A stretch of 64,000 nt of DNA from an uncultured archaeon (GCA_902384455.1 CABMCB010000059.1:1-64000); one strand, 5' to 3'; counted from the first letter of the stretch, positions 1-7,551 are shown. A program made the numbers and translations. The notes: generated by a model not told the origin, from the sequence alone.

Positions 1-728
1 CCGTCGATTTGAGCGACGTCACAATCGGCGTCACAGCATTCCTGCGGTATCCGAGACTCGTGCAAGCGCTGAAAGGCATCGCACACTTCTTTCCGGAGTG
101 CCAATCCATCGTTGCCTCAGACGGCAATGAAAACATTCCGTCACACAAGGGCACGTCGATTCACATGGTGTTTGATTCCGGACTGTGCGCAAAGCGGAAC
201 GCGATAGTGGGATGCACCAAGACAAAATATCTTCTGATGTGCTCTGACGACTACGAGTTCGCCAGCGCACGGTCAGGCGTTGAGAAGATGAAAGCGGTTC
301 TCGACCGGCACGCTGCGCTCGACGTGGCAGGCGGACGCGTGAACGGACGGCTCTACGAAGGCTTCCTGGACTATCATCCCGGGAGTCACATCCGCGAGAT
401 TCGGCTACGGGAGAACTACAACTACAACGTGGAGTTCTACCGGTGCGACATCACCGCGAACTACTTCCTGGCGCGGACCAACAGGCTGCTGCCCTGGCCG
501 GAAGAACTAAAGATTGGCGGGGAGCACGCGTACTGGTTTCTGAAAATGAAGCAGGCGGGGGCCTTGACATGCTACGTGCCGGATGCTAATATAGACACTC
601 AGCAGCATGCCGAGACGCCTGACCCTGCGTACGTGGCTTACCGCCGACGTGCGTACGAGGGGCATCGTCGCATGAAGGAAATGCTGGACATCAAAACATA
701 CGTGGACTTTGACGGCAGGGAATCATGA
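1..728 (+). CDS. Glycosyltransferase, GT2-like (5' end uncertain)
   Basis: A GT-A fold glycosyltransferase that would transfer a sugar from a nucleotide-sugar donor. The N-terminus reads like family GT2 (VTIGVTAFLRYPRL). An acidic motif, CSDDYEF, sits near residue 80 at the usual metal/nucleotide-binding position. A second conserved-looking segment is IGGEHAYWFLKMKQAG near the C-terminus. A TTG at 9 could start a 239-residue protein, but the frame is open to the window edge, so the gene may begin outside. The next gene overlaps the stop by 4 bp (ATGA). Likely role is modification of phage DNA or host surface glycans; this is inference. Confidence 0.7.
   Translation, partial: VDLSDVTIGVTAFLRYPRLVQALKGIAHFFPECQSIVASDGNENIPSHKGTSIHMVFDSGLCAKRNAIVGCTKTKYLLMCSDDYEFASARSGVEKMKAVLDRHAALDVAGGRVNGRLYEGFLDYHPGSHIREIRLRENYNYNVEFYRCDITANYFLARTNRLLPWPEELKIGGEHAYWFLKMKQAGALTCYVPDANIDTQQHAETPDPAYVAYRRRAYEGHRRMKEMLDIKTYVDFDGRES
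564..592 (+). promoter_or_regulatory. Possible sigma70 promoter inside the glycosyltransferase gene
   Basis: TTGACA at 564-569, 17-nt spacer, TAATAT at 587-592. It lies 130 bp upstream of the endonuclease/metallophosphoesterase genes. The hexamers match the promoter type seen elsewhere in the window, but its position inside a coding sequence lowers confidence. Confidence 0.35.
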
Positions 729-1195
729 GAAAAAAGTATAGCGAGATGACCGAGCGACAGAAAAGGTTACAAATAATCGCTTCTCAAAAATACCAAGCCT
801 CTCCGAAAGGTAGAAGGCGTAAGCAGAGCGCCCGTGTCAGAGAATTGAATAGGATATCAGTTCGCAAATATCAAGCTTCTCCAAAAGGTCGTGCAACAAG
901 ATTGGCGTACAGTAGAACAGAAAAGCACAGGTTCTATCAGAGGTTGTGGAATAAGAATTTCACGACGGTGGAAAAAGATAGAGCTATTCTAGCATGGAAA
1001 AATTTTGATGGGAAATGCTACTGTTGCGGGAGCACAAGTCCCGGGCACAAAAACGGTTGGGTTATTGACCACAAAGGAAGAAAATTTCGCGGCATCTTGT
1101 GCGCTGGTTGCAATCTCGCTTTAGGATTTATTAAAGACAGTGTTGAAAGATGCCAAAACTTGATTTCTTATTTGAAGGAAACAACATGTCGATAA
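725..1195 (+). CDS. Endonuclease VII-like HNH (His-Me finger) nuclease
   Basis: The C-terminal half carries the pattern C-x2-C ... W-V-I-D-H-K ... G-I-L-C-x2-C-N-x-A-L-G, typical of recombination endonuclease VII/His-Me finger nucleases. The D-H pair would be catalytic and the two CxxC pairs bind zinc. The N-terminal part is basic and contains the segment KYQASPKGR twice, suggesting a DNA-binding repeat. The DNA is visibly more AT-rich than its neighbours, a sign of mobility. It is wedged between two genes, overlapping the previous one by 4 bp and the next by 10 bp, as expected for a free-standing homing-type insertion. Confidence 0.75.
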   Translation: MRKKYSEMTERQKRLQIIASQKYQASPKGRRRKQSARVRELNRISVRKYQASPKGRATRLAYSRTEKHRFYQRLWNKNFTTVEKDRAILAWKNFDGKCYCCGSTSPGHKNGWVIDHKGRKFRGILCAGCNLALGFIKDSVERCQNLISYLKETTCR

Positions 1196-1842
1196 TTATC
1201 TTTGGAGACGTGCATGGCTACACGAAGCAGTACCAAAAGTATCTACGCCAGAATCTTGACCCGTCCCAACGGACAATCCAAATCGGAGACATGGGTCTCG
1301 GATTCGCAGGTGTCGGACTACATCCGATGGCTGAGAACCACAAGTTCTTCCGGGGTAATCATGACAGTCCCGCGAAATGCCGAGCGCACAAGAATTATCT
1401 CGGAGATTATGGCTATCTTGAACTCGACGGAATATTCTATCTTGCTGGTGCCCGGTCTATTGACCGAGCGTACCGCACCGAAGGCGTCTCGTGGTGGGCC
1501 GACGAAGAACTCAGCTACGAAGAACTCGGCAAAGCGATTGACCTCTACAAGCAGGTCAAGCCGCGCTTCGTCCTGAGCCACGAGGCTCCGGCAATCGCGG
1601 GAAAGGTTTTGCTGCACAGTCAGCTAGGACCGTACTTCACCGCGAAGCTGGCGTGCTCGATGAGCCGCACGGCTGAAGCGATGCAGCAGATGCTGGACAT
1701 TCACCAGCCTGAGAAGTGGATATTCGGGCACTACCACCTGCACGAAGAGTTCTTCGCGCCGGGATACACAACAAGGTTCATCGTCGTAGGCGGACAGATG
1801 GACGGAATGGACGTACCTAAGACGTACGAACTGAAGACATGA
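1186..1842 (+). CDS. Calcineurin-like metallophosphoesterase
   Basis: A 218-residue phosphoesterase of the calcineurin-like superfamily, a di-metal hydrolase of phosphomono- or diesters. Visible motifs in order: FGDVHGY (residues 5-11), GDMGLGF, FRGNHDSP, LSHEAP and FGHYHLHE, which are the D-x-H, GD, GNH-D, H and GH-x-H signatures. The start at 1186 places the first motif right after the N-terminus. An upstream ATG at 1150 would add residues that overlap the nuclease gene. Substrate unknown. A second phosphoesterase follows immediately with an ATGA overlap. Confidence 0.8.
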   Translation: MSIIIFGDVHGYTKQYQKYLRQNLDPSQRTIQIGDMGLGFAGVGLHPMAENHKFFRGNHDSPAKCRAHKNYLGDYGYLELDGIFYLAGARSIDRAYRTEGVSWWADEELSYEELGKAIDLYKQVKPRFVLSHEAPAIAGKVLLHSQLGPYFTAKLACSMSRTAEAMQQMLDIHQPEKWIFGHYHLHEEFFAPGYTTRFIVVGGQMDGMDVPKTYELKT

Positions 1843-2519
1843 GAAAAGTCTACCTGATAACCGACACGCATCTGAAGCACACAAAGGTCGCGACGTACTG
1901 CCAGCGGCCTGAAAACTTCACGGACATGACGCACAAGAACATCATGGACACCGTGAAGCCGGAGGACATCCTTCTCCACCTCGGAGACATCGGCATCGAC
2001 AAAGCCGAAGGTCCTGAAGGCTTCATGAAGTATGTTCGCATCTGGCCCGGAACGAAGTGGCTCGTTCTCGGCAACCATGACCACAAGTCTGCACTCTGGT
2101 ACACCGAGCACGGATTTCACTTCGCTGCGGACGGCATACTGTTCCGTGGCGTATGGTTCACGCACAAGCCTGCCAACGCGTTGCCGGAAGGCGCGAACAT
2201 AAACATCCACGGTCACCTGCACAACGTGTGGGACGGCTTTGGCAAGGACGACCCGGAAGCCGGGAACTCTGAATTTCACGATGCGTTCCGCCTGCAGCGG
2301 CTGAAGTATCCCTGGCAGCGGCTGCTGTCTCTTGAGTACACGAACTACATGCCCGTCGAGATGGACAAGTTCGTGGCGAAGGGACACCGGCTGTATCAGT
2401 CAACCGGACCGAATCAAGAAACCAAGGACAAGAACGAAGCACGCGGCTGGCTGCGTCAGGCAGTCGAAAGCTGCTTCGACGTTGACCCTGATGTGAAAGG
2501 ACTGATAGATGGCATTTGA
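1839..2519 (+). CDS. Calcineurin-like metallophosphoesterase (second copy)
   Basis: 226 residues with the superfamily motifs TDTHLKH (D-x-H), LLHLGDIG, VLGNHDHK and INIHGHLHN. This protein is more typical of the small phage phosphoesterases related to YfcE. Its start ATG overlaps the stop of the previous phosphoesterase by 4 bp, so the two are translationally coupled. They are only distantly similar, so this is not a recent duplication. Substrate unknown; DNA-end, cyclic-nucleotide or nucleotide substrates are all possible. Confidence 0.8.
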   Translation: MRKVYLITDTHLKHTKVATYCQRPENFTDMTHKNIMDTVKPEDILLHLGDIGIDKAEGPEGFMKYVRIWPGTKWLVLGNHDHKSALWYTEHGFHFAADGILFRGVWFTHKPANALPEGANINIHGHLHNVWDGFGKDDPEAGNSEFHDAFRLQRLKYPWQRLLSLEYTNYMPVEMDKFVAKGHRLYQSTGPNQETKDKNEARGWLRQAVESCFDVDPDVKGLIDGI

Positions 2520-2793
2520 ACGCAACTACTACAAGCCGCACGCGACCTGTCCGAAGTGCGGAAGCCTGGACCCGAAGCCGAAGTACGTGCCGCAGGACGC
2601 CAAACGGTATTATGATGCCATGACGAACTGGCACCACTTGAAGCACGACATAGCTCGAATAGAAGCAACGATGGGGCCGGTAGACTGGGTTGGTGAACTG
2701 CCGCCGGAGCCTAGCACGGATTTAATCAAGCCTGACCGCGTTGACTGCTTGTGCATCTGCGGCTGGCAATGGAGCGAAAATGGCACTGTTTGA
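2509..2793 (+). CDS. Small zinc-ribbon protein, unknown function
   Basis: 94 residues with CPKCG near residue 14 and a C-x-C pair (CLCIC) near the C-terminus, a likely split zinc ribbon. The gene overlaps the end of the phosphoesterase by 11 bp and the start of the lysozyme by 14 bp. I do not recognise the family. Confidence 0.7.
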   Translation: MAFERNYYKPHATCPKCGSLDPKPKYVPQDAKRYYDAMTNWHHLKHDIARIEATMGPVDWVGELPPEPSTDLIKPDRVDCLCICGWQWSENGTV

Positions 2794-3331
2794 ACCGGTA
2801 GTACAGTGGGTGCTGTACCAGGAAGACGACCATCGGCAACCTGGCAAGATTGTGAACCTGGGAGACGGCGCGGGAATGACGCGTCTCGGCATCACGTCGA
2901 ACAACTTCGGTGCTTACGTCGCTCCGAACTTTTTCACGGACATGTCTTTCACAGCCGCAGTCGTTCAGGCCAAGAAGGTCTACCGCGAACACTTCTGGAA
3001 TCTGTTCCACGGAGACAACATCGTGGCGAACGACTGCGCTGCGGTACTGCTGAGCAGTTCGGTCAACATCCGTGGTGGAGTTTCACATTCTGTGAAGATG
3101 CTCCAGCAGGTTCTCGGCGTGGAACAAGACGGCATTCTCGGACCAAAGACCGTGGACGAACTGAACTCCAAGGACAATCGCATCGTCGCGAACATGTTCA
3201 GAGGCGCGTGGGAGAACTTCTATCACGAACTGGTAGCGATGAACCCCGCGAAGGCTCAGTTCATGGACGGCTGGAAGGCTCGTGTTTGGTTTCCTTTCCC
3301 ATCGGATAAGGTACCGGACATTTATGAGTAG
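2780..3331 (+). CDS. Endolysin, glycoside hydrolase family 108 N-acetylmuramidase
   Basis: A 183-residue lysozyme that would cleave peptidoglycan glycan strands at lysis. The N-terminus matches the GH108 layout: VLYQEDD (candidate catalytic Glu at residue 15 in place of the usual E-G-G), then GDGAGMTRLGITSNNFG. The C-terminal half (VLGVEQDGILGPKTVDELN) matches the small peptidoglycan-binding domain that accompanies GH108. The start at 2780 follows a GGAG-type ribosome site at 2771; the frame is open upstream only by chance. There is no signal peptide, so a holin should release it, and candidate holins lie far away. Confidence 0.8.
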   Translation: MALFEPVVQWVLYQEDDHRQPGKIVNLGDGAGMTRLGITSNNFGAYVAPNFFTDMSFTAAVVQAKKVYREHFWNLFHGDNIVANDCAAVLLSSSVNIRGGVSHSVKMLQQVLGVEQDGILGPKTVDELNSKDNRIVANMFRGAWENFYHELVAMNPAKAQFMDGWKARVWFPFPSDKVPDIYE

Positions 3332-3680
3332 CCGCTATCTCGGCGAACCCGCGAACTTCAAGCCGACGCACGTCTACCGCTGCCCCAGGCTCGGCTGCAC
3401 GTACGAAGTGGCGGCGTACACCACGACCGGCATGATGCGGCTCGCGGACGAACACCGCTTGCAGCATCAGCGCACCGACCGCGAGAGACAGTTCAGAATC
3501 ACGACGATGCCGCCGAAGTCACCGGCTGAATACGAGATTTTGAAACTGACCTACGTGGACATGTGCTTTCTTGTGACGCGAGGCATTAAGGTTCCAGAGG
3601 ACACCGTGCTGGACACTTCGAAGCCGAAACCAGTTTGGGCAGAAGACTACAAGTGGATGAGATATAAACCGGAGGACTAA
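3324..3680 (+). CDS. Hypothetical protein with C2H2-like zinc motif
   Basis: 118 residues starting at ATG 3324, overlapping the lysozyme stop. The segment CPRLGCTYEVAAYT...DEHRLQH has the spacing of a C2H2-like zinc finger, and the rest is unremarkable. Function unknown. Confidence 0.65.
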   Translation: MSSRYLGEPANFKPTHVYRCPRLGCTYEVAAYTTTGMMRLADEHRLQHQRTDRERQFRITTMPPKSPAEYEILKLTYVDMCFLVTRGIKVPEDTVLDTSKPKPVWAEDYKWMRYKPED

Positions 3681-3970
3681 TGGACGTTAAGGAACAGGAT
3701 TACGCATACAGCCGAGGATTTTTAGAAGAGTGGTTGAAGAGTTCACCGACACAGGTGACGGAGAACTTGAACATTCTTTTTGAAGGACTCGAACTGTACC
3801 GCGACGGATACAACGACCTGCTGAAGAAGTACAACGAACTGACGGCTCTATCGGCCACGTATCTGTCGCTGATTCAGCAGCAGAAGGCAATCATCGACCA
3901 ACAGTTGATTGAAAGCCAGAGAGAGTTCCACCAAAGAGAAGATGAGACTAACGTGGGACGAACAGAATAG
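3680..3970 (+). CDS. Hypothetical coiled-coil protein
   Basis: 96 residues, predicted mostly helical, with a heptad-like central stretch rich in L, Y, Q and K. A good ribosome site (GGAGG) precedes the ATG. It overlaps the next gene by 29 bp. Family not recognised. Confidence 0.65.
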   Translation: MDVKEQDYAYSRGFLEEWLKSSPTQVTENLNILFEGLELYRDGYNDLLKKYNELTALSATYLSLIQQQKAIIDQQLIESQREFHQREDETNVGRTE

Positions 3971-4472
3971 CTACTTCCTCGCCGAGCTAACGCCCGGTGA
4001 TAAGTGGCGCGAAGACATGGAAACTGTCAAGGCGGCGGGGTTCAAGACTACCGGTCCGCCGTCTTGGCAGTGGTACGCGCAGAAGGCAGCACCCCTCAAC
4101 AAGCTACGTGAGAACCGGCCATCGAGCGGACTCACGCTCACCGAGCTAGCACTCCAGAAGTATCAAGACATCAATTCGAAAGAGGAAGCCAAGGCTGCGC
4201 TCAAGGCTCAGCTTGTCCTGGCGCGGAAGGAAGCGGAGAAGCAGGTCAAGAAAGAACTCAAGTGCAAGGACGACAACGAGTACTACTTCGATGAAGACAT
4301 TCAGTGCCGGTGCATCGTGGTCCGGCCTGCCGAGACACCCTCCGTTTCGAAGTTCGTCCGGCCCGAACCGCCGAAGGAAACCTGCATGATTTGCGATGAC
4401 CCGCTGTATCTGTACGAGTCCAAAAATATCTGTATCTGGTGTGAGCATGAATTGGAAAAACAAAAACTATAA
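3942..4472 (+). CDS. Hypothetical protein with C-terminal CxxC zinc motif
   Basis: 176 residues. The start at 3942 is preceded by AGAGAAG. The N-terminal half is rich in W, D and E. The middle is a basic helical stretch, and the C-terminus holds CMICDD ... CIWCE, a likely zinc knuckle. The gene overlaps both neighbours. Function unknown. Confidence 0.65.
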   Translation: MRLTWDEQNSYFLAELTPGDKWREDMETVKAAGFKTTGPPSWQWYAQKAAPLNKLRENRPSSGLTLTELALQKYQDINSKEEAKAALKAQLVLARKEAEKQVKKELKCKDDNEYYFDEDIQCRCIVVRPAETPSVSKFVRPEPPKETCMICDDPLYLYESKNICIWCEHELEKQKL

Positions 4473-4806
4473 CTCGTGGTACAGTAAGAAAAATCGAAAA
4501 ACTTTTCGTGTCTATCACAAAGAGTATATTTCTAGGGTGAAGAAGGCCGTATTCGGTTTTTACTGCGGGGGAAAAATTCGATGCATGTGCGAAGGATGTC
4601 CGATTAGACACATTGATTTATTATCAATAGACCACATCGTGCCTATTCGAGGAAAACGTTACGGCGCAGGTCAAAAATACGGCTGGAACTTGTGGTTGTG
4701 GATTAAGAAAATGGGATATCCTAAAGGCTTCCAGGTTCTTTGCATGGCTTGCAACAAGGCTAAGGGCACGAATAGGTGCTGCCCGAGGTATGGCAAAAAA
4801 CATTAA
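4447..4806 (+). CDS. HNH endonuclease, free-standing homing type
   Basis: 119 residues with an HNH core: CMCEGC, then SIDHIVPI (H of HNH), then GFQVLCMACNKAKG (C-x2-C and N). The coding DNA is clearly AT-richer than the surroundings, typical of a mobile nuclease. It overlaps the previous gene by 26 bp. Confidence 0.75.
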   Translation: MNWKNKNYNSWYSKKNRKTFRVYHKEYISRVKKAVFGFYCGGKIRCMCEGCPIRHIDLLSIDHIVPIRGKRYGAGQKYGWNLWLWIKKMGYPKGFQVLCMACNKAKGTNRCCPRYGKKH

Positions 4807-4814
4807 ATAAACCC

Positions 4815-4843
4815 TTGACACAAAATCGGCAATCTAGTAGACT
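4815..4843 (+). promoter_or_regulatory. Sigma70-type promoter
   Basis: TTGACA at 4815-4820, exact 17-nt spacer, TAGACT at 4838-4843, directly after the HNH stop codon. Predicted start near 4850, at the beginning of a 125-nt structured leader. Confidence 0.75.
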
Positions 4844-4849
4844 CTCAAA

Positions 4850-4974
4850 TGGGCGGTCCTGCTGTGAACCGTTGCATGCAGGGGAGCGGGATAAAGCGCG
4901 GCAAAGAGAAGCGCACAGGACCAAAGGTCCAAAGATGCCGACGGGTACGCCGCCCACGATTTTTAGGAGGAACA
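4850..4974 (+). promoter_or_regulatory. Structured 5' leader (possible regulatory RNA)
   Basis: The leader begins at the predicted start site and folds by eye into a branched structure. GGGCGG at its 5' end is complementary to CCGCCC near 4950, and GGTCCTG pairs with CAGGACC within it. After the closing helix comes ACGATTTTT and then AGGAGG, so a helix followed by a T-run sits right before the ribosome site. This could act as an attenuator or riboswitch-like element. I do not recognise a known class. Confidence 0.4.
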
Positions 4975-5124
4975 ATGAAGAAAATCTCACTGCCGTGGCT
5001 TTTGCTTTTGATTGCAACGCTGACTCTTCTCCTGGTCAACATGTACCAGAGCAAGGTCATCGAGCAGCAGCGTCAGGAAATTCGTCAGTTGTTCAAGAAG
5101 GCATTCGGAGGAAGCTTTGCTTAA
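4975..5124 (+). CDS. Small single-span membrane protein
   Basis: 49 residues: MKKISLP, one hydrophobic segment (WLLLLIATLTLLLVN), then a charged helical tail. AGGAGG lies 8 nt upstream. The longer frame from 4849 is less likely because it runs through the structured leader. Could be a lysis or host-takeover membrane peptide; unknown. Confidence 0.6.
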   Translation: MKKISLPWLLLLIATLTLLLVNMYQSKVIEQQRQEIRQLFKKAFGGSFA

Positions 5125-5281
5125 AAAGAATACCAGAGACCACTTCGCGAAGAAGTCACCCGGCTCGGCGGAAGTATTCGCCAAGCAGCGCAAAGAGCGG
5201 AACGCTGCACGACCAAAGCAGCGATGGGTCGGCGGGTCTATCAAAGAAGGCGGATATTGGACTCGTGAGCATCGCGCATAA
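5117..5281 (+). CDS. Small basic protein, TTG start
   Basis: 54 residues, K/R-rich, read from a TTG with a strong GGAGGA site 4-9 nt upstream, inside the end of the previous gene. The spacing and tight overlap with the following gene support translation. Too short for most ORF callers. Function unknown. Confidence 0.5.
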   Translation: MLKKNTRDHFAKKSPGSAEVFAKQRKERNAARPKQRWVGGSIKEGGYWTREHRA

Positions 5282-5453
5282 CTGCAAGCTGGAAGGCAAG
5301 CAGGGCGAGTATCTTTATCTCTGCTCGCGGTGCGGACACTGCTACGTCTGCAGGCACAAAGCGGTCTGTTTCGGCGACGGAACCTGGACCTGGAAGTGCA
5401 AAGACGGAAAGTTTAGGCCTGTCGTCAACGACGGCAAGCTAAAGGTTTCCTAG
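5265..5453 (+). CDS. Small zinc-binding protein, GTG start
   Basis: 62 residues from GTG 5265. Cysteine/histidine pattern: HNC, CSRCGHCYVCRH, then KC, consistent with one or two zinc sites. The N-terminally extended frame overlaps other genes and is unlikely. Function unknown. Confidence 0.6.
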   Translation: MSIAHNCKLEGKQGEYLYLCSRCGHCYVCRHKAVCFGDGTWTWKCKDGKFRPVVNDGKLKVS

Positions 5454-5513
5454 GGTACCCGCCCCGGCAGTACGGACGACGGGCAAGGAACTCCGTACGT
5501 TCTGGTGCCCTAG
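5450..5513 (+). promoter_or_regulatory. Long leader hairpin
   Basis: CTAGGG (5450-5455) pairs with CCCTAG (5508-5513), and GTACGGA (5470-5476) pairs with TCCGTAC (5492-5498). The structure takes in the previous stop codon and ends 17 nt before the next start codon. No T-run follows, so it looks regulatory or stabilising rather than terminating. Confidence 0.5.
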
Positions 5514-5530
5514 GATTGATTGGAGGAAAA

Positions 5531-5692
5531 ATGGCGATTACAAAAGACCTGACCTGCACCACGCATCCGAAATACCGAGCGATGCGAAAACCGACTTCTA
5601 ACTGCCGAGACTGCAAGCGGCTTTGGAAGGTAGCATCCATCACGAAGTCACTCTTTGAAATCTGGAAGAAACAGCGCCGTGGAACTGTTTGA
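5531..5692 (+). CDS. Small phage zinc protein
   Basis: 53 residues with a C-x3-H-P-K-Y ... N-C-R-D-C-K-R-L-W pattern, a zinc-binding arrangement I recognise from many small uncharacterised phage proteins. GGAGGAAAA precedes the ATG directly. Function unknown. Confidence 0.6.
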   Translation: MAITKDLTCTTHPKYRAMRKPTSNCRDCKRLWKVASITKSLFEIWKKQRRGTV

Positions 5693-5741
5693 ATTTCTCT
5701 TTTGTCCGGCCCATGGCCTCGTGTGGAAGTGTATTTTCTTC

Positions 5742-5770
5742 TTGACACAGGTAGACTTTTCTGCTACACC
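5742..5770 (+). promoter_or_regulatory. Sigma70-type promoter
   Basis: TTGACA at 5742-5747, 17-nt spacer, weak -10 TACACC at 5765-5770. It lies 40 bp upstream of the signal-peptide gene at 5810. Confidence 0.55.
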
Positions 5771-5809
5771 CCACATGTTGCTAGCAGTGAAATCTAAATG
5801 GAGGAAATA

Positions 5810-6280
5810 ATGAAGAAGTTCTTTCTTGCACTCGCTTTACTCGCTCTGCCTCTGTCACTCAAGGCGCAGACCGACCTGAACGGCGACCAGGTTCAAAGCC
5901 AGCAGTACGAGGCTTCCATCGAAGCCAAGTAGGTTGCGGAACAGTCTGCGGAAAAGGCCAAGAACAACCTGACCCGTATCCAAGTCGAGGCCGAACAAGC
6001 GGCAGCGGCTGCTAAGGGTAAGGCGGACGCGGCAATCGCATCGGCAACCGGTGAAGCGCAGTCGGCTTTAATCGTTGCCAAGGCGAAGGCTGAAGCACAG
6101 CGCCTGCAGAAAGAAAACATCACTCCGGAACTGATTCAGATTCGGACGCTCGAACTGCTAGGGAAGAACTGGAAGGGAGACTTTCCAGAGACGTTCTTCG
6201 GCGGCGGTAGCGGTCTGAACCCGGTGAGCATCATCCTTCCTCAGCCGACGCACAAAGCGAAAGCTGAAGACAAGCAGTAA
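5810..6280 (+). pseudogene. Secreted SPFH/prohibitin C-terminal-like protein interrupted by an in-frame TAG
   Basis: A GGAGGAAATA site precedes an ATG that opens a frame with a clear signal peptide (MKKFFLALALLALPLSLKAQ). The frame hits TAG at 5930-5932 (codon 41) and then stays open for another 115 codons to TAA at 6278. The downstream sequence resembles the C-terminal helical part of prohibitin/SPFH proteins: VAEQSAEKAKNN, alanine-rich helices, KAKAEAQRLQKEN, then ITPELIQIRTLELLGKNW. In SPFH proteins the interrupted position (E-A-K-?-V-A-E-Q) is usually Gln, so the TAG looks like a CAG-to-TAG change. It is either a nonsense-mutated gene, a readthrough gene or a sequence error. Confidence 0.65.
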
Positions 6281-6292
6281 GAACTAGCGGCA

Positions 6293-6314
6293 GGGGCTGG
6301 CCGGGAACAGCCCC
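6293..6314 (+). promoter_or_regulatory. Leader hairpin
   Basis: GGGGCTG (6293-6299) and CAGCCCC (6308-6314) form a perfect 7-bp stem between two genes, followed by A residues rather than T, so it is not a rightward intrinsic terminator. Confidence 0.5.
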
Positions 6315-6331
6315 AAAAACTGGAGAGCGAA

Positions 6332-6781
6332 ATGTCAAAATGGCTAGCGGTTCTCGGTCTGCTGTTGGTCGGTGCAACATCAAGCTTGGCTCAGGGTCCG
6401 GCCACGAAGGACCAGGTCAAGGCGAGCGACTACGTCGAAGCCTGCCTGACCGGCCTGAAGGCCAACAGTGAAAGAAATCCGGACGAACTCGGCAAGGACC
6501 TAGCCGCGATGGGCATGTGCTACGGGTACACGCTCGCCAGTCTGGACACGCTGTACGAAGGCCGTGTTTCCATCACGGACAAGGGTGACAAGTATTACAT
6601 TACTCTCATCGGCGGCATGCCGAACTCGGTGGACTTCCTCGCAGGCTTTCTCTCGTTCATGATGCAAGAGAAACAGATGGACCTGACCAAGGTCTCAGCC
6701 ATCAACGCAATCTCGTTCTACCTGGTCAAGATGGACATGGCGACTGCGACACTTATCGAGCGCCACGCGGAAACCCAATAG
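6332..6781 (+). CDS. Secreted protein, Rap1a/Tai-like
   Basis: 149 residues with a signal peptide (cleavage after SLAQ, near residue 21). The mature part has two cysteines in the pattern EACLTGLK ... GMCYGYTLASLDTLYEG, resembling the small periplasmic Rap1a/Tai immunity-like fold (C ... C-x-GY-x3-x-D). Known family members are immunity proteins of secreted amidases. Here a periplasmic role is inferred only from the signal peptide and fold resemblance. Confidence 0.5.
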   Translation: MSKWLAVLGLLLVGATSSLAQGPATKDQVKASDYVEACLTGLKANSERNPDELGKDLAAMGMCYGYTLASLDTLYEGRVSITDKGDKYYITLIGGMPNSVDFLAGFLSFMMQEKQMDLTKVSAINAISFYLVKMDMATATLIERHAETQ

Positions 6782-6790
6782 GAGAAAAAA

Positions 6791-6958
6791 GTGAAAAATA
6801 TAGCTAGACACGTGTTCGAAATGATGCTGGCGGAGGGCAGTCTGCGCGTGTCTCACAGCGGTAAGGTGATGGTAAAGGCGGCTGTCGCGTACCATCAGCA
6901 AGAACCGACCGAGTTCGAAATGCTCGACCGGTCGTTCGTCGTGGAGCGCAGCCTCTAA
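6791..6958 (+). CDS. Small hypothetical protein, GTG start
   Basis: 55 residues, GTG start preceded by AGGAGAAAAAA. The stop overlaps the next ATG by one base (TAATG). No recognisable motif. Confidence 0.55.
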   Translation: MKNIARHVFEMMLAEGSLRVSHSGKVMVKAAVAYHQQEPTEFEMLDRSFVVERSL

Positions 6959-7458
6959 TGCTACTCGTTAACCTATCAGGCGGACTGCACACCGGCAAGA
7001 GCACCGTCGCGGCTGCGGTCTATGCCTATTTGAAGACTCGCGGTGTCAGCGCCGTGCTAATCGGCGAGGACCGCAAGAACCTGGCACCGTTTCAGTCTCC
7101 GCTACTCATGAACCACGTTCACGAAGTGGGCAGGATGTATGACCTGATGCAACAGGCTCAAAACCTGGACTACGACGTGGCAATCGCGGAAGCGCCTCTG
7201 TCTCTGATGGCGGCTTACTCCTACGGTCAGCCGTATCACGCACAGCTTCGAGGCCTGGTCGAGGTCATCGACAGCCAGTTCCCGAACTCGTTCAACGTGT
7301 TCATCCGTCGAGAGCAGGACAATAAGCAGGCCGACACCTGGGACAGCAGAGCGCTGGACTTCATGCCATCGGTGCAGTACGCCACGTACGGACCGAAGGC
7401 GGAAGAAATCTCCGAAGTGGTGTTTCACAGATTTCAAATGCAGAAAGAAAGTGCTTGA
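6958..7458 (+). CDS. P-loop NTPase/kinase (AAA_28/NadR-like)
   Basis: 166 residues with an N-terminal Walker A motif GGLHTGKST (residues 8-16), a strand ending VAIAEAPLSL (a Walker B-like position), and the overall length of small phage nucleotide-binding kinases. It would bind ATP; the substrate may be a nucleotide or cofactor. Family level only. Confidence 0.65.
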   Translation: MLLVNLSGGLHTGKSTVAAAVYAYLKTRGVSAVLIGEDRKNLAPFQSPLLMNHVHEVGRMYDLMQQAQNLDYDVAIAEAPLSLMAAYSYGQPYHAQLRGLVEVIDSQFPNSFNVFIRREQDNKQADTWDSRALDFMPSVQYATYGPKAEEISEVVFHRFQMQKESA

Positions 7459-7483
7459 CAGGGAAAGTGAAAAATCGTAGAAT
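7455..7483 (+). promoter_or_regulatory. Sigma70-type promoter
   Basis: TTGACA at 7455-7460, 17-nt spacer, TAGAAT at 7478-7483 (5 of 6). Predicted start about 7490, just upstream of a 9-bp hairpin. Confidence 0.75.
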
Positions 7484-7500
7484 GTACTTCCTCAGTTATT

Positions 7501-7534
7501 CCGGGACAGCGGATATAACCTGGCCCTGTCCCGG
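7501..7534 (+). promoter_or_regulatory. 5' leader hairpin
   Basis: CCGGGACAG (7501-7509) pairs perfectly with CTGTCCCGG (7526-7534) in the leader of the transcript from the 7455 promoter. It is followed by CTAAAC and the GGAGG ribosome site, with no T-run. Confidence 0.6.
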
Positions 7535-7551
7535 CTAAACTTGGAGGGCAT

